A model generated the notes under the pieces. It saw only the letters and a program-made list of their open reading frames with translations. It was not told where the DNA came from and ran no database searches. A stretch of DNA of 64,000 nt. It comes from Phyllostachys edulis (Eukaryota; Streptophyta; Magnoliopsida; Poales; Poaceae). The translations under genes were made by a program, and so were the position numbers. The first letter of the stretch is position 1. Each line of letters opens with the position of its first letter. Below, piece after piece: positions 42,939 through 55,202 of the stretch. Location of the stretch: contig CM070557.1 in assembly GCA_036346405.1 (NCBI GenBank), positions 53,512,016-53,576,015 on the forward strand, in the 5' to 3' direction.

Positions 42939-43221
42939 GGTCATGTACAATGAGTTTACATCAGCTGTCTATAACCTCTGTCATGTAGGATTTAAGCTGA
43001 TGTAGATGAAATAGAATAAAGAGAGAGAAATATGTTGTCTATAATTCTGTAGCTGACTGTAGCACTAGAACTAAGAAAAGCATTAAAAGATTGTGTGTTG
43101 TCTATAATCCTGTAGCCGACTGTATCATCACAACACATTGTATGGGATATCTTTAGTGTTGTCTACAGATAACATAGAGAGTTGCTATAGACAGCAGCTA
43201 TTTGTATTATTGTACATACCC
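42939..43221. mobile_element. Tourist-like MITE, second copy of the 17486 family
   Basis: Ends ggtcatgtacaatgag and attattgtacataccc, flanked by TTA (42936-42938 and 43222-43224). The interior shares the agctgtctata and ctatagacagc words with 17486-17758; 283 bp. Confidence 0.82.
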
Positions 43222-43224
43222 TTA

Positions 43225-43895
43225 GCGTGCATACTTGGAGAAAAGCAAGAGCTAAGATATTTTTTGCCCTCTTGGAGCCGAACCAAACCGCGGAGGGACT
43301 AAGCAATTTTTTCATGGAATCGGCTCAAGTACTAGATTCGAGTCTAGGTGAGGAGAGAGAACGCATAGGGGAGATAGAGGAATGGATGGCAGTGAATGGG
43401 AGAGTAGGGGAGAGAGAGAGGAAGGGATGGCAGTTAATGGGAGAGAGTGTGCGTGGAAGGTTTATTTTTATTTAATATTAGGCCGGATTACGTGCTATGT
43501 CGCGTTTGCTTGATGTTTTTTGATGATGAAATTGGCGGGCAGAAGAGAAGAGAGAAGTGTGTGAAATTGTCTGGCGTTGGCTTATTTTTGTCTTGGTTCT
43601 TTTCTAGTGTGTTGTGTTTTGGTGAGGAAATAGGTACAACAGCATGGTATGGTTTATATACGACTTAACATACATTGGATGTAATAGAGAAGCTTAAGAC
43701 CTAAACAAAGCGCAAACTGAGCAAACAAGATTCATTGCCAATATGACTTCTAGAGAAGCAATCATTCCTAGTCAGTATCTAACTTAATTATTCACGTCTA
43801 GTTTAACTACTCCAGCGATTCTTCAATTAGACATAGATATATGATGAAAAGATAGCTGATTACACATTTATAATAGATATCTCTGAAAACTTTAC
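43225..43895. other. No gene recognised; may contain the 3' end of the minus-strand gene
   Basis: Includes a purine-rich GA tract (43350-43440). The minus-strand gene at 43896-46140 must end here or use further exons, but no exon with matching phase is obvious. Confidence 0.35.
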
Positions 43896-46140
43896 CTCCG
43901 AGCAATTGACTCAGCCACCATTAGACAGCTACTTTCCCATTCACTCGTATTGAAGTACAAGATAAGTGAATTTAGGCAGTCTCCCAAAATAAGCAGTAGC
44001 CCTTCAAGTTGACGGTCCAAAAAGAGGGAAATAACAATAACAAGTAGATCTTCTGCCTCAAAAGGTGAGAAGACAGAATGCATTTTTCTGTACATTAGAA
44101 AAATGAGACATTGAAACGGAATTAACTTGGTACAGAAAGAATGGTAGAACTATTCAAATCTTGGTTAACGTTACAACATTTACAATTTCTTCAAGGATGA
44201 AATGAACACGTAAATAACAAATATCACTATAAAAGAAAGACATCATTATCACAAATTATGGAACAATACAGCCACACTGTAAGTATGGAACAACAAAACA
44301 AGAAAGAATCATGAAATGTCCCTGGAGTAATAAAGAATTCCAGCATGTTGTCATGAGTTTCATGACTACAATAGATTGAAACGGAATTAACTTGGTACAG
44401 AAAGAATGGTAGAACTATTCAAATCTTGGTTAACGTTTAACATTTACAATTTCTTCAAGGATGAAATGAACACGTAAATAACAAATATCACTATAAAAGA
44501 AAGACATCATTATCACAAATTATGGAACAATATAGCCACACTGTAAGTATGGAACAACAAAACAAGAAAGAATCATGAAATGTCCCTGGAGTAATAAAGA
44601 ATTCTAGCATGCTGTCATGAGTTTCATGACTACAATAGTGACAAATTCTGCTCCAGGCAGTACATCATATTAGGAAGAATAGGAGATCATAATGTCAGAC
44701 AAAACTATAGACATCTTGTCCTATACATTCTGTTGTAGACAAGACTTGCCAACACATAGCACCCAAAAAATGCATTGAATTTCATAGGCAAATATGAAAT
44801 TACAGTGAATCTCTTGAAGTTAATTTTGTAAGGGTGCTTCCATTTTAGGTGTTATAAGTGAATCACAAGCAGAAATAAATAATACATCATACTCACTGTA
44901 TAAAAAACATCCAATTACCTGATTTTGCAGCAAGCAGATACAACTCTTAACCATGCAATGATATTTTGAGGTGGACCATCATCTGAAGTATCTGGCAACG
45001 TATAACCAAAAGCTTATTTTCGAATTTGCAAGCTACTGGGAAATAATTAACAAACGGACATGGAATTTTCAGCATGTTCACCATCATCAGGCTAAAATTA
45101 GCGACTCAAAAATTGAGTGCATTGCACATAAGTGGCAACTGATTAATAAAGGAAGAAAATATGTATGGAACCAACCTGCAAGCGCACTTTCAGAGTTGCA
45201 AGTTTTAGTGCAAGGAGTATCACATAGATATCCATAGCTAAGTATAGCACCCTTTATAACAGAGTAGCTTGGAAAATATCTAAGGTTGACCAGTAGTTTA
45301 TCAGCCTGCAATCAATCAAACATTATGTATAGAAGCTATAAAGGTAGAAGTAGAACACAAAAACACAACTGGTATTATCATTCTGTTACCTCATTTATGG
45401 AAAGAACACTATCCCAAAAGTCAGATGCAGAAAGTCGCAACTTCTTATTGGATGAGTACAACACTGGTGGATAATGGTGATAAGCATACAACGCAATATA
45501 ATAAAACAATTCATGAACTGAACAAAGCATAGAAATAAATTCCTACACTTAGTTAGTGTCCACGATGTGATACAGTCTTCAACAGAACCATATATGAGGA
45601 CCAACTTCAAAAGCCAACCATCCATCAACATGCCTTCTACAAACCCCTCTCCTACACAAATAACATTAATAAGTTGCCGAAATTATCTGCAAGGGACAAA
45701 ACCAAAACCTGAAACCAAATGTAAGTAGGTATGAGACAAAAGATAGTAGAGAAATGTCGAACTAACAGATAAGCAGAAACACCATAGTGGCACGGTGATA
45801 AAAAAAAGGTTAAACCAAACACACAGGCAAGTCAACAATATCAATTTTTATTTAAATCATAAACTTACGCACTTGTAGCAGAACTAACCTTGTTCATGTC
45901 TAGATCAAAACCTAATTGCTCACTTCCACAGAATGATTGCAACAGTTGATAATTTTCAACTCCAGTGTCGCTAAGAATTGAGAGGGGTTTCTGTAAGCAC
46001 GGTTCGTAAGGATAATTTAATTGTAGAAAAAAAAGCTCAACCTAACTGGAGCACTCAAAATAAACTAAATAAATGCAGGGTCATTTGACCTGGCAGCCGA
46101 AAACTTTCTGACCCCATTGGGGGTACATACCACTCCAGCT
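43896..46140 (-). CDS. Unrecognised multi-exon gene, partial
   Basis: Minus-strand exon-like blocks with consistent splice signals: 46090-about 46135 (ends GQKVFGCQ), 45889-45990 (KPLSILSDTGVENYQLLQSF), about 45550-45645 (GMLMDGWLLKLVLIYGSVED), 45390-about 45471 (KLRLSASDFWDSVLSINE), 45176-45305 (ADKLLVNLRYFPSYSVIKGA), 44919-44991 (GPPQNIIAWLRVVSACCKI), 43896-44087 (FSPFEAEDLLVIVISLFLDR, continuing helical and Leu-rich). Phases agree across 46090 to 45990 and from 45390 through 44087; the junctions of the third block are unclear. The start and end are not found, and a Sirevirus lies just upstream at 46885. The helical, Leu-rich character could fit the CANIN family (SMC5/6-associated NSE6/ASAP1 proteins), but that is a weak guess. 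Function unknown. Confidence 0.5.
44110..44638. repeat. Tandem duplication, unit about 265 bp
   Basis: The segment starting attgaaacggaattaacttg at 44110 is repeated from 44375 with only a handful of differences, such as gttacaac against gtttaac. Both copies end in catgactacaatag. It lies in the intron between the last two exon blocks of the minus-strand gene; near-identity suggests a recent event. Confidence 0.92.
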
Positions 46141-46879
46141 TGTTTGCCACAATGCATATAGTAACAAACAGATTCACCGAAAAAATTCCTGGATTTCGAA
46201 TCTATCAGTCAGCCACAAGTTCATCCCTAATTTGGGTTCTTCAGCATCTAGGGATTACACAATGTATATAGTAACATTAAGATTGAATGAAAAACTTCTA
46301 AACTAGATTGAAAGTGCATCTTACAAATTATTCGGAAAGAGTTGTGGCCACCAACGGTGATGAGTCCGCAGCTGTGGTCGGTGGCATCCCTAGATGACCT
46401 CCGTGCCCCCCCACCTACGGCTGAGTCCCAGTAGCGAAGCGAGGATGGCGGAGGATGATGCGGCGTGGGAGGGAAAGGCAGGTGCGGCGGGTGGAGAAGG
46501 ATGGAGGCGGAGAAGGGAGAGGAAGGGGAAGGGAGTCGGAGAGGGAGAGACCCGCGGCCGCGCGGTGCTAGAGGGAGGATTGGCAGCGGAGGCATGCCCA
46601 GGAAGCGAAGGGGAAAAATGAAGGGGAAGAAGATGAGGGTAGACAAAGGGGGCGACAGGGGAGGAAGGGGACGAATCCGGAGGGAGCGGCGGCGGCTGCC
46701 GAGGGAGATCGAACAGGGGGCGTAGGAGGCGGAAGGAAGTACAGGGGGGCTCATGGCGTTGGAGGAAGGATCAAGGCGGCGTGGGGAGGGAGAAGGAGGG
46801 TACAAGAGGAGAACGGTGCTGAAGCAACCTGCGGGAGACAGAGAGGAAGAGGCGAGCAACAAGAAGGGAGAGGGGGCGG
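46141..46879 (-). other. GC-rich, purine/pyrimidine-skewed region upstream of the minus-strand gene
   Basis: 46390-46870 is purine-rich on the plus strand (CT-rich on the minus strand). A long open frame results only from low complexity. It may be the 5' UTR or promoter of the minus-strand gene; the Sirevirus inserted at its upstream edge. Confidence 0.4.
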
Positions 46880-46884
46880 AACGG
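46880..46884. repeat. Sirevirus target site duplication, left (aacgg)
   Basis: aacgg precedes the element start tgtaggatc; the same five bases occur at 54081-54085. Confidence 0.9.
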
Positions 46885-48593
46885 TGTAGGATCAAGGATA
46901 ACCGACTAGATGGGGGTGAATAGGAGGTTTTTAAACTTTTTAGCAATTTAACAATTTTGGCCAATAACAACTTAGTCTAAACAAGTTATTCTTCTAGCTA
47001 GGCAAATTAATCACAATAAACAAGCTAGAAAAATAAATATGAAAGTAAAGACTAGAGATAACCACAAAGGCACGACGATGTTTTTCCCGTGGTATCGAAG
47101 ACTTGCCGGTCTTCACTAGTCCACGTTGAGGGAGCTTGACGTCTCAAGCCGGCTCCACGAATTAAGCCTTTCCTCAAGTCACTATGGTTGTTCTTCCTCC
47201 GCTCCGGAGATGGTGAACACCGAACCACTCACAATCTTGCACCGGGCCTCTTCACAATCTTCTTCGAAGAGATCACCGTGCTTCACCACCAACCGTCTAG
47301 GAGTGCAGCAACACTCCAAGAGTAACAAACCAAAGTCTTCACTTGACGGCACTCAAGTGCACATGGATCAACTAGGAGAATGAATGCACTTGAATGTATC
47401 TCAACAAGCTCACAATGAATGCACAAGAGTGTTTTTGAGTGTTGAGTGAATGCAAAGGCTCTCAAGGCTCTATGAATGTCAAATGGGCACTAGCAGCCTT
47501 GACTTGAGCAGATGGGGGTGTATTTATAGCCCCCACCAACAATTATGACCGTTGGAGACGAAATCCAAGTTTTCAGGCAAAATCGGAACGATCGCGATAC
47601 AAAGTCTTGATGATCAAGACCGCGCCCGAAAGCACGACCAATGGCTAGAACAGATACTAAAAAAGGAAAAAGTAGCCGTTGAATTCCCAATGAACGGCCA
47701 TCGAGCAAATCAGATGTCGTCCGGTTCTTGTCGTCTGGTTTATCTGAAGCGATACGACCGTTCGTAGGGTTTCGTGTTTTGCTAAAGATTTGCATTGGTT
47801 CTGGAATTTTTGTACCGCCGTAAAAACATCGGAATGACCGCGAAGCGACGCGACCGTTCCCTAAGAGCGAACGTCCGATTTCAGATTAAGTTTTAGAGCA
47901 GATTTGCACTTGTTCTGCTTTTTATTGGACCGCCTCACAAAATTGAACGATCGCCAACGGCCGTTGCCCATAATGAGCGCACGACCGATTTTCAAGAAAG
48001 ATTCTGAGGCGATTTGCAACGCTTCTGGTTTTATAGAACCGCCAACTAAAATGCGGAATGACCGCGATGCGGTACGACCGTTCAAGGAGCCAGTCGTTCC
48101 GCTTGAATATTTATTTGGCTGTTCCTTCAAAATCTTGATACTCTTCCGAGTAAAGTCCGGTCATACCGCACCTAGCGGTACGACCGCAAGTATAACTGTG
48201 GTACTACCGATTTTGGACAGAAACACTGAGAGCTTTTCAATTTTATTTCAAGTTTAAATTCAAATGCATGCATGATCCTAAATTGATCCATATTGCACAA
48301 GAACATGCTATCAAGCTACTACCCATGATCCCTCTTAATAGTACGGTGTTTATCCTATAATCCGGTCTTTCATCCAAAACTCCTAGACCGGTAAAATGAA
48401 AAAGAGATCCTAGACTACTTGTACCTTGTCTTTGAGCCAAAAGATCCTCGTGTAGTCCATTTCGCATGTCACTTTGCATCAACACATTCACCAATGGGAT
48501 TTAACCTTGTAAATACTCAATAAACATGTTAATCCCATATTCATATATTGTCATTAATTACCAAAATAATTTTTAGGGGCCTAGATGCTTTCA
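46885..48593 (-). repeat. Sirevirus 3' LTR, 1,709 bp
   Basis: Complete LTR with TG/CA ends. Contains many cggtacgaccg-type words (about 47580-48220). The region 47670-48593 aligns with 53150-54080, the surviving part of the 5' LTR. Confidence 0.88.
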
Positions 48594-48607
48594 ATCTCCC
48601 CCTTTTT
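48594..48607 (-). other. Sirevirus polypurine tract
   Basis: On the minus strand AAAAAGGGGGAGAT lies immediately before the LTR start TGAAAGC. This primes plus-strand DNA synthesis and fixes the element orientation. Confidence 0.85.
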
Positions 48608-49144
48608 GGTAATTGATGACAACACTTACAATATGTGAGAAAGATTGATTTGAATATACCATAATTGTATATTCTTTTGATGGCTTAACAATAAGATAAT
48701 TCTTGCAATAAGAATAGATGAGTGTATGAGAATTATTTTCTTGTTAAGTCTTAATTTAAAGAAAGCTCCCCTAAACATGTGCAAATAAGGATAGAACATT
48801 TTGAAGAAATTTTGAGAATTTTAAGCGAGTTTCTTTAGCATATTTGAACTTGAGGAAATGCAATAGTAAGATGTGACGATAATTGAGATAGCATAAAAGG
48901 TAATAACATGATAACATCCACAAGTTCAACAAGTTAAAGAGCGCATAATTAAACTATTACAAGCACTGATAAGTTCAACATTACATAATAAGTCCAACAT
49001 ATATAAGCTAACACATATAAGTCCATAGTATAGTAGCAAAAGCTTGCGCTTGCTCCCCCTAAAGCTATGTCTTCTATATCTTTTCACTTCTTTCTTCTTT
49101 GTCTTCGTATTTCTCCCCCTTTGGCATCAAATACCAAAAACAGC

Positions 49145-50870
49145 TCAGACGCTGGGATCCTGAGGAATGACGTCCTGTGAAGCTGGATCCTGTGCAGGAG
49201 TAGGAGCGGGAACAGGAGCGGGATCCTGAGAGTCAGGAGCCAGAGGAGCTGAAGTCTGATCCTGAGAAACTGAAACAGGAGGAGCGGGATCCGAAGATGC
49301 TAACTCTGTAGCTGGAGCTGGATCCGAAGAAGAGGTCTCTAAAGCTGAATCCTGAGTCATGACCTCGGTGACTAGAGCTGGAGGAGCAACAGGAGCAGGA
49401 ACTGTATCCTGAGGTATAGGTGCTACAGCTGGAGCAGGAGGAGGTACAGGAGGCACAGAAGATGTCCTAGAAATAGGAGGTCATCGAGAGAAGCGTTGTG
49501 GAGTCTTCAAAATCCCCTCTAAGTCAGTCATGCTCTCCACTAGTGCAGCCATCCTGTTATGAGTCTCATCGAAGAAATCATTCTGAGTCTGCTCCATCTC
49601 AAGTAATCTGCCTCGAGTCTCACTCTGAATTCAGCTTGTTCAGCCTTTATTTCTTGCAAAGAACTAAGAATGAGCTGCTGATTCTGAAGAATCAGGCAAG
49701 AGTGCTATCAAGAGGAACATCACCAAAAGATAGCAATAGCAGAGCCTCACCAAAGATCATCCTCGGTACTGCCACGACAAGGAGGAAAACCATCTCGTGG
49801 CTCAGAAGACTTGTGAACAAAGGCCCAAACCACCACGATACTCCATTTTGTGTGTGATCCATGCCATGATGTATGGAGCATAATAAATCCTTTTAATTCT
49901 GTCATTCTTAGAGGAGACTATGCCTTGAAGTATCACATCTACAACATCAAACTTGATGCCCCTCATAATATTATCAATAATATTCCAGGCGTGACCACGA
50001 ATCGCATCAAAATTACCACTCTTAAGGTAGAAAGTATGATTGATGATCCTGTTGATCATGCTAGGAATTGGTCTCAGTCCAGTAATTGTGCCTAACTTAT
50101 TTTTGACAGAAGAATCATAGTAATCAGCCCAAGCAGGACACAATAAAGCAGGCCTCTCAAGAACTTTATCCCAAGTTCCGGACTGAACTCCCAGAACTTG
50201 CTCAAATTCTTCCTTGGTGCTCTCCACATACTTAGAGGCTGATATCCATCTAATAGATTTTAAGTCCGAGAGACATGCAATCAGTAGCACAAAACCGCTC
50301 GATCGACTTGTCATCATAATTGTTTCAATGCAACAAGGTCATGCACTCCTACCAAGAAAGAGCCGATAAATGCTACTATAATTGTCCAAAGAATTTAAAT
50401 GAGACCACTTAATCCATTTATGATCAAGAAATTTCTGTTAGGACCATATAGTTTGCTCAAACACTTGCTCTGAAAGACAATTGAAAACTAGGATGTACAT
50501 CGCCCGATTTTAAAAGGTACTGATTTACATGCCTCTTGATTGCATAATCATCAGCTGATAGGAGGCGTAAATCTATAGGAGATGCTGGAGGATCACCCAA
50601 GTTATCAAATGTACCTTCTTCTTAAGAGTCGTGCTCAGATTGAGTCTCATCATCGAGACGTAGTCCTCACTTGCTTCGCCTCTTGTCTTGTGCCGCCCTT
50701 TTCCTTTACCATGAGTGACCTTCGATTTAATCGATCGTGATTGCCGTGATCGAGCCGACCGTCGTCGACGAAGAGGTGATTGAGTAGGAGCGGCAGAGGA
50801 TTGAGGAGATGACTGTCCTCGAGGGGGTCCATGAGGTTTCCTTGTCGCAATCCTCATCCTAGGCATCTTT
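49145..50870 (-). pseudogene. Sirevirus envelope-like third ORF, fragmented
   Basis: Minus-strand frames in order: a basic start MPRMRIATRKPHGPPRG with an Arg/Ser-rich segment (from about 50867); a core block (about 49802-50317) with YVESTKEEFEQVLGVQSGTW and LERPALLCPAWADYYDSS, continuing through GLRPIPSMINRIINHTF; and a Pro/Ala/Ser-rich C-terminus (49145-49456). This matches the layout of the extra ORF downstream of pol in Sireviruses, whose function is not established. Frameshifts and stops separate the blocks. Confidence 0.75.
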
Positions 50871-51802
50871 AGAAACAGATAAAATGTCACAAGATACACA
50901 AGGGAATGATTGGAATTGAATTGAGTTGAAAAAGAAATGACATTTCTGTTTTTTGTCAGGACAATCGGACGTACCGCCGTTCATTGGCGATGCGACCGCA
51001 TCTTGGTCGTCACGCCAAGAACCTGGCGTTCGATTTTCCTGACCGAAGTTCTAGGGTCATTGATTTCTTGTAATTTTGGTGATTTTTCATGGATTGAATC
51101 CATGGATCGATCTTAAAACACCTTAAGACACCAAATATCACAATTTTCCCAATTAGAATTAGAGAGATTCATCACATTTTCAACAAACCCTAAAAATAGA
51201 TATCCTAGGGTTCCAAAGAGATAAAACCTGAATCAAGGTTGAGTTTTACCTTTGGATTGGAGGAGGAGGACCCTGGAGAGACTAGCAACATGGAGAAATC
51301 AAGAAACTTTGGAGATTTTGAGTGGATTTGAGTGGAGTCGAGTCGCCCGGGTGAGAGAAAGAGAGAGAGAGAGAGAGAGCGAAGCGGTTGTAAGTGACGG
51401 GGGGTGAGCGGACGAACCGCGCGAGGGAGTTAAGACCAAAAGAAAAAGAAACTGCTGGGAGTTAATTTTCCCTCACAAACTTTTATGGTCGTCTCACCCA
51501 AAACCCGTAGGTCGCTCAAGATCCGGTCATACCTCTATTATAACGCCGGTCGTATCACAGATAACACCGATTGTTCCGATTATCCCGGGCTTTCGGATTT
51601 TCTAGAAATTAGATTATTTTGCAAATGATCCTAGTTTTGCACTCAAATAAATATCATTAAGGATCATTATGCAAAGTATATACTATTGTCTATTTAGGAA
51701 CATAATTTTTATGATCATATCTATTCTTAATAAAGATTTGAAAAATATTTTCATAAAATACTCAAATAATATCAAATGGAACCCATAACATGAGGCAAGA
51801 GT

Positions 51803-53110
51803 TCAAACGACATTTGAATAATCTATGATATTTAACTCATTCCTCAATTTGCAAAAGTGACCTTCGTCTAATGGCTTGGTGAAAATGTCCGCTAATTGGT
51901 CCTCGGTTCTTATGTGGCTAATTTCAATATCTCCCTTGCTCACATGATCTCTCAAGAAATGGTGGCAAATATCTATGTGCTTGGTTCTTGAGTGTTGAAC
52001 AGGGTTATTAGCAATTTTCACGGCACTATCATTGTCACACAAAAGAGGTATTTTATCAATTTTAATTCCATAATCCATCAAAGTTTGCCTCATCCATAGC
52101 AATTGAGCACAACAACTTCCCGCAGAAACATATTCGGCTTCGGCGGTGGATAATGCTACGGAGTTTTGTTTCTTGGATGACCATGATACTAAAGATCTTC
52201 CTAAAAATTGACAACTACCTGAGGTGCTTTTTCTATCCACTTTGCAACCCGTATAATCGGAATCCGAATATCCAATTAAATCAAATTTAGCACCTTTAGG
52301 ATACCAAAGGCTAATGCTAGAGGATTGCTTTAAATATCTTAGTATTCTTTTAACGGCCATTAAATGACACTTTTTAGGAGTTGCTTGAAAACGCGCACAC
52401 ATGCAAACACTAAACATGATATCGGGTCTAGATGCGGTAAGATAAAGCAAGCTACCAATCATGGATCTATAAAGCTTTAAATCTACCGGTTTACCTCCCT
52501 CATTTAGATCAAGATGACCATTTGTAGCCATGAGAGTCTTGATGGGCTTTGCATCTTCTATGCCAAATCTTTTAAGTAAATCCTTCACGTACTTGGATTG
52601 ACTTATGAAAGTCCCATCTTTGAATTGCTTGATTTGAAGTCCAAGGAAATAGCTTAATTCTCCAATCATGGATATTTCAAATTCCCTAGACATCATATCA
52701 CCAAATTCCTCGCAAAAATCTTGGTTAGTAGACCCAAAAATGATATCATCAACATAAATTTGACATACAAAGAAATCATCATCTATGACTTTAGTGAATA
52801 AAGTTGAATCAATCTTCCCAATTTTGAATCATTTTGAGATTAGAAAGTCTCTAAGGCGTTCATACCATGCTCTAGGAGCTTGTTTAAGACCGTAGAGCGC
52901 CTTGGAGAGTTTATAGACATGATTTGGATTCTTTGGATCTTCAAAACCGGGAGGTTGTTCAACATATACAAGTTAGGATATTTTACCATTTAAGAATGCA
53001 CTTTTAACATCCATTTGAAATAATTTAATATCAAAACATGATGCAAAAGCAAGTAATATTCTAATTGATTCAAGCCTAGCTACGGGAGCAAAAGTTTCAC
53101 CAAAATCCAA
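51803..53110 (-). pseudogene. Sirevirus pol C-terminus (RT and RNase H)
   Basis: Minus-strand translation from about 53110 gives LDFGETFAPVARLESIR, VKSAFLNG, VYKLSKALYGLKQAPRAWYE, and the catalytic IYVDDIIFGST box near 52757-52790. It is then continuous from 52696 with FLGLQIKQFKDGTFISQSKY, GSLLYLTASRPDIMFSVCMC, the RNase H motif AEAEYVSAGSCCAQLLWMRQ and the end motif EDQLADIFTKPL. Two in-frame stops occur before the catalytic box. Nothing upstream of this part of RT survives. Confidence 0.93.
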
Positions 53111-53149
53111 ACCTTCGACTTGTGAATACCCTTGAGCGACCGATTTGCC

Positions 53150-54080
53150 CAGCCGTTGAATTCCCAGTCGGAATGACCGCGAGCAAATTCATGAGACGTC
53201 CGACGGTTCTTGTCAGTATCAGTTTATACGAAGCGTAACGACCGTTCGTAGGGTTTCGTGTTTTTTCAAGATTTGCATTGGTTCGGAATTTTTGTACCGT
53301 AGAAAAACATCGGAATGACCAAGAAGTTTGCACGACCGTTCCCTAAGAGCGGAACGTCCGATTTCCAGATTAAGTTTTAGAGCAGATTTGCACTTGTTCT
53401 ATTTTTATTGAACCGCCTCACAAAATTCGGAACGACCGCCCAACGGTACGACCGTTGCCAATGAGCGGTACGCCCGATTTTCAAGAAAGATTCTGAGGCG
53501 ATTTGCAACGCTTCTAGTTTTATAGAACCGCCAACTAAAATGCGGAATGACCGCGATGCGGTACGACCGTTCAAGGAGCCGGTCGTTCCACTTGAATATT
53601 TATTTGGCTGTTCCCTTCAAAATGCGGTACTACCGCCGAGTAAAGTCCTATTATATCAAGACTAAGCGTGCGACCGCAAGTATAACTCATGACTACCGAT
53701 TTTGGATGAACACCGAGAGCTTTTCAATTTTATTTCAAGTTTAAATTCAAATGCATGCATGATCCTAAATTGATCCATATCGCACAAGAACATGCCATCA
53801 AGCTACTACCCATGATCCCTCTTAATAGTACGGTGTTTATCCTATAATCCGGTCTTTCATCCAAAACTCCTAGACCGGTAAAATGAAAAAGAGATCCTAG
53901 ACTACTTGTACCTTGTCTTTGAGCCAAAAGATCCTCGTGTAGTCCATTTCGCATGTCACTTTGCATCAACACATTCACCAATGGGATTTAACCTTTTAAA
54001 TACTCAATAAACATGTTAATCCCATATTCATATATTGTCATTAATTACCAAAACAATTTTTAGGAGCCTAGATGCTTTCA
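53150..54080 (-). repeat. Sirevirus 5' LTR, truncated
   Basis: Aligns with 47670-48593 of the 3' LTR. The LTR-end portion matching 46885-47670 is absent. The join to pol sequence lies at about 53130-53150. Confidence 0.87.
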
Positions 54081-54085
54081 AACGG
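54081..54085. repeat. Sirevirus target site duplication, right (aacgg)
   Basis: Second perfect copy of aacgg, directly after gatgctttca. Confidence 0.9.
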
Positions 54086-55202
54086 CCACCGCGAGCACAA
54101 CGAGGATGAAGGCAAGCCGCCCCGTCACATGAATGATCGGTCAATGTCTGACGTGAAAAGCAGAGAGAGATCAGAGACCGTCGTGTAATCGTGTTCAATC
54201 AAACAATGGTGGCGGCAGTTTTCCCAATCTAATAAAAAAAACCCCTTTGCTTTTCTCGTCAAAGCGAAAGGATTCCTTCTTCTCACCATCCAAGGAAAAC
54301 GCTACTAGTAAAAAATTTGGTTGATAGGTTCTTTCGTCAATTAGGTTAACAGGTTCGTCTTTGCTTCTGCACCACTTCCTCTCTAGAAAAGCTGGTTTGA
54401 CAAGACATTCTTCATTTAGCAAGTTGCTTATGAAGTTATACTAATTCAATGTCCGTGTTTTGCTACAGATTAAAAAACTCATAGTCTCAATATATCGGGT
54501 CGTCAATTATCATTATGCTCAGCGACGCGATTTGGACACTGAAGAGGGTGGGGAGGACAGAGAACCACCAACTTCAATTTTTAAGTAGTAGAGATAATAG
54601 CATCTGCAGTATTTCAAATTTAACACCATAAATTTCTCCAGGAACGTAATTTGAGAGTTGGAACATTGTGATATTCGTATAAGTTGAATAAATCGAGTTG
54701 AATCGAATTCAACCACAAACTCTTGGAAAAAGAACGATTTCAATAATCTGCAAAATTGGTGCTTTCATCGGGCCAAAAATATCAAGATACATTCATCAGA
54801 ATACTGATTACAAAACAATCATTGGAAAAAACAACGCGCATAGTAACAAGAAAGAAACAACATTTTAACCGGTTCGTATCGCACTTAGGAATTCCAAAAG
54901 GAGGAAAATAGGAATCATCTTAGAGTAACACCACATATGCACAAAAGGTACCCTCCTTTTCAATCAGTTGTAACAAAGCCTGGCTCTTCCGTCTTCCCTT
55001 GTATCAATCCCTAAAGGGAGCAACACAAAATACAGTACAAAGATGTAAGACTATTACTCTTACAAAGAATTCCTATTGAGAATGAAATTGAACCTATCAA
55101 ATTGCTTATGCAGGATCAAGGTGCTTACAAGCTTAAGTGTTGATTTCCTCACGCAGCTGCGCCTCAATAGACACTGCACTCCATCGGCATGTCATCAAAA
55201 CT
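54086..55202. other. Between Sirevirus and ERF pseudogene; one minus-strand open frame
   Basis: A minus-strand frame (54422-54195, 75 residues, starting MLNEECLVKPAFLERKW) is open but not recognised. It could be a displaced 5' exon of the minus-strand gene on the other side of the Sirevirus, or chance. The rest is AT-rich 3' flank of the ERF. Confidence 0.3.

Larger units (their letters stand above)
46885..54080 (-). mobile_element. Sirevirus-lineage Copia element, internally deleted
   Basis: On the minus strand the element begins TGAAAGCATCTAGG (54080) and ends GATCCTACA (46885), with a perfect AACGG target duplication. In minus-strand order it holds a 5' LTR fragment (about 53150-54080), the C-terminal part of pol (RT and RNase H), a third, envelope-like ORF region (about 49145-50870), a polypurine tract (AAAAAGGGGGAGAT at 48594-48607) and a complete 3' LTR. 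The third ORF and LTR style are diagnostic of Sireviruses. About 0.8 kb of the 5' LTR, the primer-binding site, gag, protease and integrase are gone, with the LTR joined directly to RT. Confidence 0.9.

Noticed and set aside
46248..46970. 240-residue Pro/Ser-rich minus-strand frame
   Set aside because: Low-complexity CT-rich DNA crossing the Sirevirus boundary at 46885; part of it lies in the LTR, so it cannot be one gene.
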